Assembly (NCBI GenBank): GCA_009700365.1
Contig: WLME01000021.1
Span: forward strand, 1 to 12,373
Length of the DNA: 12,373 nt
Source: Actinomycetota bacterium
GTDB taxonomy: Bacteria; Actinomycetota; Actinomycetes; Nanopelagicales; Nanopelagicaceae
Direction of reading: 5' to 3'
The notes under the pieces were generated by a model that searched no databases, had not been told where the DNA came from, and saw only the letters and a list, made by a program, of their open reading frames with translations. Within the stretch, counting starts at the first letter, position 1, and the number at the start of each line of letters is the position of its first letter. Shown piece by piece: positions 7,891 to 12,373 of this stretch. Both the position numbers and the translations under genes were made by a program.

Positions 7891-8202
7891 ATGAAGCTGC
7901 TGTTCTCAATCTTCATCGGGGTAGCTTCGGCAATCTCAGCGACACTCATTCATCAGAGCCTTCCGCCCTTCGGAGTAATCTTTGCAATCATCTTTTCATA
8001 TCTGGGAATCTGGTGGCTTGGAAGGCTCTATGGAAAGCGTCGCTATAAGTTAGCTGCGCTTCTTAGCTGGCTTGCAGTGATAGCAAAGGCAGGATCATTT
8101 GGCGTTGGTAACGAGCTTCTCATTCAAGGCGATAATCAAGGAAGCGCACTCTTAATTGTTGGTTTTTTTGCCGGAGTCATTGCCTTAATCAGGCGTTCTT
8201 AA
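7891..8202 (+). CDS. Small four-helix membrane protein (Rv1171/DUF6113-like)
   Basis: The 103-residue hydrophobic protein has about four membrane segments: residues near 3-20, 26-44, 52-70 and 83-100, with a basic patch GRLYGKRRYK between the second and third. Function is unknown. A small membrane protein directly after mshB is a recurrent actinobacterial arrangement (Rv1171 after Rv1170 in M. tuberculosis, from memory); this is the main ground for the family label. It starts at ATG 7891 right after the mshB TAG, so it is co-translated. Its TAA is immediately followed by the stop of the convergent CysRS gene, with no gap. Confidence 0.75.
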   Translation: MKLLFSIFIGVASAISATLIHQSLPPFGVIFAIIFSYLGIWWLGRLYGKRRYKLAALLSWLAVIAKAGSFGVGNELLIQGDNQGSALLIVGFFAGVIALIRRS

Positions 8203-9789
8203 TTATTTCCATTGCCAACTTTGGCCATCAACACCATCGCTAATTTCAATTCCGAGATCGTCGAGTTCTTTTCGGAGTGCGTCACTTTCAGCCCAATTCT
8301 TCTCAGATCGAGCTTTCTGGCGCCGAAGCAGGAGTTCTTTACATTCAGAAGGAAGTTCGCGTGACTCAGGTAATCGGTTGAGGTCTAATCCCAGAACTTG
8401 ATCAGCGAATAGAAAAAAACCGCGCTTATCTAAGGCGCCAATCGTTGGATCCTTTTCAATTGCACGGAGTCGTTGCATGGCTCGAGGTGTGTCAAGATCT
8501 GAAGTAAAAGCGCTGCTGATCTCCGAATCAAATTTGCATTCTAAATCTGTTCCACATTCGGCAAGCAACTGTCGCCATCTCTTAAGAGTTACGTGAGCTG
8601 CCTCGATTGATGCCCAACTTAAATCCATCTGAGACCTATAGCGATTCTCAAGAAGCGTAAATCGAAGTGCGAGAGGGTCTAATCCTCGCTCAACCACATC
8701 GTGAAGCAGAACTACATTTTCAGCGCTCTTCGACATTTTTCGACCTTCGAATAGAAGATGCTCTCCATGTACCCAAGTCGTAACCGTCTCGTTGCCTGTA
8801 ATCGAATTTGATTGCGCGCGTTCATTCTCGTGATGGGGGAAACGTAAATCAATACCCCCAACATGAAGGTCGACATGTGAATCCAAGAGTTCGATCGACA
8901 TCGCACTGCACTCGATATGCCATCCTGGATATCCAGCGCCCCATGGAGAGTCCCAAATCATTTGCGTTCGGGTTCCAGCTAATTTCCAAAGGGCCCAATC
9001 TGCATGAAATTTCTTTCCGCCATCATCTGAATATTCATAGCGATGTCCGGGCTTGAGAGCATCCAATCGGTTGCCGCTTAGGGCTCCGTAGCTTGGAAAA
9101 GATGTGGCATCGAAATAAACCGAACCATCTGTACCCACATAGGCATGATCTGTCGCAATGAGTTGTTCAATTGCAGAAATCATTTGATTCATCTTTTCGG
9201 ATGCGCGCGGATATGAGTCAGCCGCCTTGATATTAAGAAGAGCTAAGTCCTGATGAAATTTAGACTCGTAGGATCGCGCAATTTCAAATGGATCAACTTT
9301 GGTCTTTTCAGACTCTGCGAGGATTTTATCTACATCAGAGAAATCTTCAGCCATATGTCCAACATCAGTTATGTTCTGAACTAATCTGACTTCCAAGCCA
9401 ACCATCTGCAAAGTGCGACTTAACAAATCAGCAAGTAAGAATGTACGCAAATTTCCGACGTGCGCGTCTCGGTAGACGGTAGGTCCACAGCAATACATAG
9501 TGACCACACCATCTTGACCCTGAATGGCTTGAAGCTTTCGTGTCATGGTGTCGTAGATTGAAAGCTGCCCATGAGAAACGTCGCGTCGATTGAAAACTGG
9601 AATTATTCGAAATACGGCAACCTCATCAGGATTGAAGTGGATAGTCTTGCCCCGACGATCGATGAGGGTTGTCTCACTCTGTAAAACCCCGACAATGTCG
9701 CGAAAGGTGCCATCGCCTTCGTGCAATCTGAGGGTGACGCGTTTTCCGAGCGCCTGCACAATCTGAGTGCGTAAACTCATGGCGGCCAT
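8203..9789 (-). CDS. cysS: Cysteinyl-tRNA synthetase with N-terminal SH3-like extension
   Basis: This 528-residue class I synthetase charges tRNA-Cys. The catalytic core begins near residue 76 (LSIYDTMTRK). It has C101-G-P-T-V-Y, the HIGH-equivalent H110-V-G-N, zinc ligands C101, C294 (WHIECSAM), H319 and E323 (FPHHENE), and KMSKS at 351-355. The C-terminus (RRQKARSEKNWAESDALRKELDDLGI) is typical of CysRS. The usual CysRS is about 460-470 residues; here about 75 extra residues precede the core. Residues 10-65 (RVTLRLHEG..GVLQ..RRGKTIHFNPDEVAVFRIIP) resemble, from memory, the SH3-like N-domain of Rv0428c-type GNAT proteins. MshC, a CysRS paralogue, normally carries different motifs (CGITPYDATHLGHA), so CysRS is the better call. 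The start at ATG 9789 follows TAGGGT by 6 nt; ATG 9780 is an alternative. Confidence 0.88.
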   Translation of the reverse strand: MAAMSLRTQIVQALGKRVTLRLHEGDGTFRDIVGVLQSETTLIDRRGKTIHFNPDEVAVFRIIPVFNRRDVSHGQLSIYDTMTRKLQAIQGQDGVVTMYCCGPTVYRDAHVGNLRTFLLADLLSRTLQMVGLEVRLVQNITDVGHMAEDFSDVDKILAESEKTKVDPFEIARSYESKFHQDLALLNIKAADSYPRASEKMNQMISAIEQLIATDHAYVGTDGSVYFDATSFPSYGALSGNRLDALKPGHRYEYSDDGGKKFHADWALWKLAGTRTQMIWDSPWGAGYPGWHIECSAMSIELLDSHVDLHVGGIDLRFPHHENERAQSNSITGNETVTTWVHGEHLLFEGRKMSKSAENVVLLHDVVERGLDPLALRFTLLENRYRSQMDLSWASIEAAHVTLKRWRQLLAECGTDLECKFDSEISSAFTSDLDTPRAMQRLRAIEKDPTIGALDKRGFFLFADQVLGLDLNRLPESRELPSECKELLLRRQKARSEKNWAESDALRKELDDLGIEISDGVDGQSWQWK

Positions 9790-9794
9790 ATGCC

Positions 9795-9828
9795 AACCCT
9801 AATCGTGCAAGGACGCTCCTGCAGGGTT
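9795..9828. repeat. Inverted repeat across the cysS-fdxA divergent promoter
   Basis: AACCCT (9795-9800) pairs with AGGGTT (9823-9828). Inside them GCA-A-GGA (9807-9813) pairs with TCC-TGC (9817-9822) around a CGC loop. One outer arm overlaps the cysS -10 and the other abuts the fdxA -10, so a dimeric regulator could control both. It may also be chance symmetry in a short GC-rich gap. Confidence 0.3.
9796..9801 (-). promoter_or_regulatory. -10-like hexamer for leaderless cysS
   Basis: On the minus strand TAGGGT is followed by six bases (TGGCAT) and then ATG 9789. It fits the spacing of the other operon heads in this window and favours 9789 over the ATG three codons later. It lies within an arm of the inverted repeat at 9795-9828. 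Confidence 0.45.
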
Positions 9829-9833
9829 AGAAT
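9828..9833 (+). promoter_or_regulatory. -10 hexamer of the fdxA promoter
   Basis: TAGAAT matches TATAAT at five of six positions and would place the start of transcription near 9840, giving a leader of about 30 nt that contains a strong ribosome binding site. No good -35 element lies 16-18 bp upstream (TGCAAG at 9806-9811 is the closest). Confidence 0.5.
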
Positions 9834-9858
9834 TACCGCCAACCGTTAAAGCGCTCCT

Positions 9859-9864
9859 GGAGGA
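9859..9864 (+). promoter_or_regulatory. Strong ribosome binding site that fixes the fdxA GTG start
   Basis: GGAGGA ends 6 nt before GTG 9871. It is one of only two strong Shine-Dalgarno sequences seen in the window, and it selects the GTG start that gives the conserved MTYVIAEPC N-terminus. Confidence 0.85.
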
Positions 9865-9870
9865 ATCTTC

Positions 9871-10191
9871 GTGACTTATGTAATTGCTGAACCTTGCGTT
9901 GATGTGAAAGATAAGTCTTGCCGCGAAGAGTGCCCAGTGGATTGCATCTATGACGGAACACGCATGCTCTATATCCAGCCAGATGAATGTGTCGACTGTG
10001 GAGCCTGCGAGCCGGTATGTCCAGTTGAAGCTATTTATTATGAAGATGACGTTCCTGGACAGTGGCAGGGTTATAAGAAGATCAATACAGAATTCTTTAT
10101 CGAACTCGGCTCACCCGGGGGAGCATCAAAGGTCGGGGAGACAAATACCGATCACGCAGATGTGACTGCTCTTGCGCCGAAAACTACCTGA
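9871..10191 (+). CDS. fdxA: 7Fe ferredoxin FdxA ([3Fe-4S][4Fe-4S])
   Basis: The 106-residue electron carrier is nearly colinear with actinobacterial FdxA/FdxC (MTYVIAEPCVDV, CPVDCIYDG, DECVDCGACEPVCPVEAIYYEDD, LGSPGGASKVG). By comparison with Azotobacter ferredoxin I, C9, C17 and C50 bind the 3Fe cluster and C21, C40, C43 and C46 bind the 4Fe cluster, with C25 free. It serves as a soluble low-potential electron donor; the partner enzymes are not encoded here. It starts with GTG behind a strong ribosome binding site and has its own promoter. The last 20 nt overlap the start of dapC, as in the common fdx-dapC pair of actinobacteria (Rv1177-Rv1178 in M. tuberculosis, from memory). Confidence 0.95.
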   Translation: MTYVIAEPCVDVKDKSCREECPVDCIYDGTRMLYIQPDECVDCGACEPVCPVEAIYYEDDVPGQWQGYKKINTEFFIELGSPGGASKVGETNTDHADVTALAPKTT

Positions 10192-11248
10192 TTTTCCTTG
10201 GGATGCACTTGCGCCTTACGGCGTCATTGCACGTAAGCATCCAGATGGTGCAATCGATTTATCTGTAGGCACACCTGTAGACCCAACTCCCACCTTCATT
10301 CAGGAAGAGTTGCAAAGCGCATCTAATTCGCCAAGTTATCCGTTGACTATGGGTACACCTGAACTTCGCCAATCCATTACCGAATGGGCAAAGAAATCTT
10401 TAGGTGCAACTGGTGATTTTGGAGTATTGCCTCTGATTGGATCGAAAGAGTTTGTTGCATGGCTGCCCACATTTATTCAGGCAAAGAGCGTTCTCTATCC
10501 AGAAATTGCATATCCAACATATTTGGTGGGCGCACTACTTGGCCAAGCAGTCGCCACTGCAGTGAATCTAGAAGCGCAGTTGTGGCCCGCAGCGGAAATG
10601 GCATGGGTGAACTCACCATCTAATCCAACCGGGCGCGTGCACAGTGAAGCTGAATTTCGATCAGCGATTGATTGGTCTCGCAAAAACAAAAGTCTCGTAG
10701 TTTCAGACGAGTGCTACCTTGAATTTGGTGATACTGCGACGCCTACATCAATCCTGCAGTACACCGGTGGTGATAACACCAACATTCTTGCAGTGCACTC
10801 GTTATCCAAACGATCGTCTATGGCTGGATATAGAGCAGCATTTATCGTCGGCGATCCAGCGCTAATTGCGTCAATCCTTGAAGTGAGAAAACATGCAGGC
10901 ATGATGGTCCCGCTTCCTGTACAGCGAGCTATGGTTGCAGCCCTCAGCGATGATGTTCATGTAGCTGAACAAAGAGCTCGTTACAACGCGCGCAGAGCTC
11001 AATTGATTCCAGCCCTTAAAGATGCGGGATTCACAATCGAACATTCTGAAGCTGGGCTCTACATCTGGACAACTCGGCGCGAGAATTGTTGGGATTCTGT
11101 GGCTTGGCTTGCAGAGCGTGGAATTATCGCTACACCTGGAGTTTTCTACGGAGAACTCGGAGCATCGCATATTCGCATCGCGCTTACGGCGACAGATCAT
11201 CAGATTGCCCAAGCTGCTGCTCGAATTAGCCAGAAAGTATCGAATTAA
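10172..11248 (+). CDS. dapC: DapC: N-succinyldiaminopimelate aminotransferase
   Basis: The 358-residue class I/II PLP aminotransferase is of the actinobacterial DapC type: LPDFPWDALAPYG at the start and DLSVGTPVDPTP are family hallmarks. WVNSPSNPTGR carries the cofactor-binding Asn, SDECYLEFGD the ring-binding Asp, and K213 in SLSKRSSMAGYR is the Schiff-base lysine. HIRIAL near the end holds the carboxylate-binding Arg. It transfers an amino group from glutamate to N-succinyl-2-amino-6-ketopimelate in lysine and meso-diaminopimelate (peptidoglycan) synthesis. The start is TTG 10172, inside the fdxA 3' end by 20 nt and without a clear ribosome binding site; it is chosen because it gives the expected few residues before FPW and no in-frame ATG lies nearby. 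It abuts the next gene (TAA then ATG). Confidence 0.9.
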   Translation: MRRKLPDFPWDALAPYGVIARKHPDGAIDLSVGTPVDPTPTFIQEELQSASNSPSYPLTMGTPELRQSITEWAKKSLGATGDFGVLPLIGSKEFVAWLPTFIQAKSVLYPEIAYPTYLVGALLGQAVATAVNLEAQLWPAAEMAWVNSPSNPTGRVHSEAEFRSAIDWSRKNKSLVVSDECYLEFGDTATPTSILQYTGGDNTNILAVHSLSKRSSMAGYRAAFIVGDPALIASILEVRKHAGMMVPLPVQRAMVAALSDDVHVAEQRARYNARRAQLIPALKDAGFTIEHSEAGLYIWTTRRENCWDSVAWLAERGIIATPGVFYGELGASHIRIALTATDHQIAQAAARISQKVSN

Positions 11249-12205
11249 ATGGCTGTTGGCATTCTTCTTGTGGGAGGTTTCGGAACTCGCCTCAAACCGT
11301 TGACTGATGAATATCCAAAACCAATGTTGCCAGTTGCAGGGCTGCCAGTAACTGAACACCAAGTTCTTGCGGCAAAGAAGGCAGGAATCCATACTTTAGT
11401 TTTTGCCACCTCGTATCTCTCTGAGGTTTTTACTCCCTACTTTGGAGATGGATCACAATGGGGAATAAAGATTATCTATGCGGTAGAGAAAGAACCTCTT
11501 GGAACTGGTGGTGCAATTCGCAACGCTGCAGAATTACTTGGACGCACTGAACCGATTGTAATATTCAATGGAGATGTACTCAGTCGCCACTCTATTTCAG
11601 ATCAAATTGCTTTCCACCAGAAGAATTCTGCAGATGTGACATTGCATTTGATCGATGTTGAAGATGCTCGCGCCTTTGGCTGCGTGCCAACTGATGACTC
11701 AGGTCGCGTCACAGCATTCCTTGAAAAGATGGAAAATCCAGTTACTCAATCCATAAATGCAGGCTGCTATATCTTCAGTCCTGATGTCATCGATAAGATT
11801 CCACTTGGCACCGTCGTGAGTGTCGAACGTGAAACTTTCCCGGCACTTGTTGAAAGCGGCCGCCCAGTCTTTGGTTATAAAGAACAGTCATATTGGCTCG
11901 ACGTTGGAACTCCAGCTGCGCTCTTCAAAGGCTCACGCGATCTCGTCGACGGAGAATTTCAAGCAATGCAATCAACTGTAATTGCACCAGATGCCGTTAT
12001 TACTGGGGGAACTTCGATTGGGGCACGATGCCTAATTGGCGCAGCAACGGTCATCGATGATTGCATTATTGGAGACGATGTCATTATTGAAGACGGAGCG
12101 CATCTTTCGCACTCATTCATCGCGCACGGTGCCACTATCTCTGCAGGAACTATAAAAAATGGCCACTATTTATCGAAAAAACTAGATTTACCCATTCCTT
12201 TATAG
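11249..12205 (+). CDS. NDP-sugar pyrophosphorylase, mannose-1-phosphate guanylyltransferase-like (Rv3264c type)
   Basis: The 318-residue protein has a nucleotidyltransferase (Rossmann-like) domain at residues 1-235 and a short left-handed beta-helix tail. The signature is LLVGGFGTRLKPLT with R14 and K24 (YPKPMLPVAG). FNGDVLS holds the metal-binding D109; PLGTGGAIRNA, AFGCVPTDDSGRVTAFLEK, INAGCYIF, VSVERETFPAL and YWLDVGTP follow in order. These are very close to my memory of M. tuberculosis Rv3264c, annotated as a GDP-mannose pyrophosphorylase (manB/manC), which makes an activated sugar for envelope glycans. Nucleotide and sugar specificity (GDP-Man against dTDP/UDP-Glc) is not certain. The hexapeptide tail (about residues 240-310) is shorter than in that homologue (about 359 residues). 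It directly follows dapC and ends the operon. Confidence 0.85.
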   Translation: MAVGILLVGGFGTRLKPLTDEYPKPMLPVAGLPVTEHQVLAAKKAGIHTLVFATSYLSEVFTPYFGDGSQWGIKIIYAVEKEPLGTGGAIRNAAELLGRTEPIVIFNGDVLSRHSISDQIAFHQKNSADVTLHLIDVEDARAFGCVPTDDSGRVTAFLEKMENPVTQSINAGCYIFSPDVIDKIPLGTVVSVERETFPALVESGRPVFGYKEQSYWLDVGTPAALFKGSRDLVDGEFQAMQSTVIAPDAVITGGTSIGARCLIGAATVIDDCIIGDDVIIEDGAHLSHSFIAHGATISAGTIKNGHYLSKKLDLPIPL

Positions 12206-12257
12206 AGAAAACCTGCCTATTCAGGCGTAATTGTCGAAAAAAGTCTCAACATAGGGC
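12206..12257. other. Intergenic stretch after the sugar-nucleotide gene
   Basis: The gap from 12206 to 12347 is the largest in the window. Its first part holds only a weak hairpin (CCTG 12212-12215 with CAGG 12222-12225, loop of six) with no T-run after it. I see no convincing terminator and no small ORF; the rest of the gap is the promoter and leader listed separately. Confidence 0.4.
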
Positions 12258-12286
12258 TTGACTCCGAGGGATTACACCGGTGTAAT
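12258..12286 (+). promoter_or_regulatory. Sigma-70-type promoter with -35 and -10
   Basis: TTGACT (12258-12263) and TGTAAT (12281-12286) are separated by exactly 17 bp. This is the only promoter in the window with both elements near consensus. Transcription would start near 12293, giving a leader of about 55 nt before ATG 12348. The palindrome at 12271-12286 covers the spacer and the whole -10, so a bound repressor would block it. Confidence 0.75.
12271..12286. promoter_or_regulatory. Perfect 16-bp palindromic operator (ATTACACCGGTGTAAT)
   Basis: The sequence is its own reverse complement over all 16 bp and includes the complete -10 hexamer. A CG-centred even palindrome of this size is typical of LacI-family operators; the half-sites TTACAC/GTGTAA also look like BldD half-sites but with 2 bp rather than 1 between them. 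The regulator is unknown and is not encoded in the window. Confidence 0.65.
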
Positions 12287-12333
12287 TCACTCCTAGAGCT
12301 CGTTCTTCACTCTGAAGTGCGCCCTAATGACTT

Positions 12334-12339
12334 GAGGAG
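12334..12339 (+). promoter_or_regulatory. Ribosome binding site of the last gene
   Basis: GAGGAG lies 8 nt before ATG 12348 and fixes this start. Like fdxA, and unlike most genes here, this gene has a true untranslated leader with a strong Shine-Dalgarno sequence. Confidence 0.75.
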
Positions 12340-12347
12340 ATTCGCGA

Positions 12348-12373
12348 ATGCCGATCCGCCCAGAAGGAACATC
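12348..12373 (+). CDS. Start of an unidentified gene, cut by the window edge
   Basis: ATG follows a strong ribosome binding site and a near-consensus promoter with a palindromic operator. Only eight codons are visible (MPIRPEGT), too few to identify the product. The upstream signals suggest a well expressed and specifically regulated gene. Confidence 0.6.

Noticed and set aside
8203..9789. MshC (mycothiol cysteine ligase) identity for the CysRS-family gene
   Set aside because: The HIGH region (CGPTVYRDAHVGN), FPHHENERAQS and the CysRS-type C-terminal anticodon-side tail match CysRS, not the CGITPYDATHLGHA pattern of MshC. The functional question is kept as a finding.
10871..11392. 173-codon minus-strand open frame across the dapC-pyrophosphorylase junction
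   Set aside because: It is antisense to two well supported enzymes, spans both genes, has no ribosome binding site or -10, and resembles no family.
12212..12225. CCTG...CAGG hairpin as terminator of the fdxA-dapC-pyrophosphorylase operon
   Set aside because: The stem has only 4 bp and no T-run follows, so it does not qualify as an intrinsic terminator.
1..12373. Mobile element, prophage, CRISPR array, toxin-antitoxin or defence system
   Set aside because: No transposase, integrase, direct-repeat array or nuclease-type neighbour was seen. Gene content and composition look uniform and core-like, and the small genes (DUF3107 and the four-helix protein) sit in conserved housekeeping contexts.

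Overview
The window reads as a gene-dense stretch of core chromosome from a small-genome actinobacterium. The actinobacterial assignment rests on gene content: mycothiol deacetylase MshB next to a small Rv1171/DUF6113-like membrane protein, a DUF3107 (TB9.4-type) protein between a TetR regulator and a DEAD-box helicase, a MoeZ-type adenylyltransferase-rhodanese, a 7Fe ferredoxin followed by an actinobacterial-type DapC, and an Rv3264c-like NDP-sugar pyrophosphorylase. By eye the base composition is in the mid-40s % GC, low for the phylum. Genes abut or overlap almost everywhere. Together these point to a streamlined planktonic lineage such as the freshwater acI group (Nanopelagicales); that last step is inference. 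I see no mobile element, CRISPR array, tRNA or rRNA.

Layout. (1) 1-1156, minus: MgtE-N/CBS protein running off the left edge. (2) 1198-3559, plus: an operon of EamA permease, PHP-domain phosphoesterase and MarC membrane protein, joined by two ATGA overlaps. (3) 5787-3552, minus: tetR, DUF3107 gene and DEAD-box helicase; the helicase meets marC tail to tail with an 8-nt overlap. (4) 5843-8202, plus: moeZ, mshB and a small membrane protein, overlapping by 1 nt or abutting. (5) 9789-8203, minus: cysteinyl-tRNA synthetase with an unusual N-terminal domain, abutting the previous operon tail to tail. (6) 9871-12205, plus: fdxA, dapC and an NDP-sugar pyrophosphorylase. (7) 12206-12373: the only sizeable intergenic gap, with a promoter carrying a perfect 16-bp palindrome and the start of a new gene.

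How the genes fit together. moeZ (sulfur activation), mshB (mycothiol synthesis) and the CysRS form a sulfur/thiol-flavoured centre. dapC (lysine and peptidoglycan precursor) and the sugar-nucleotide enzyme supply the cell envelope. The helicase, DUF3107 and TetR genes are housekeeping or regulatory.

The most interesting signals are a CysRS fused to an N-terminal SH3-like domain resembling that of Rv0428c acetyltransferases; a recurring TANNNT hexamer 6-7 nt before start codons, which implies leaderless transcripts for most operon heads; an inverted repeat between tetR and moeZ that could be the TetR operator; and the palindromic operator over the last promoter. I found no clear new multi-gene system.
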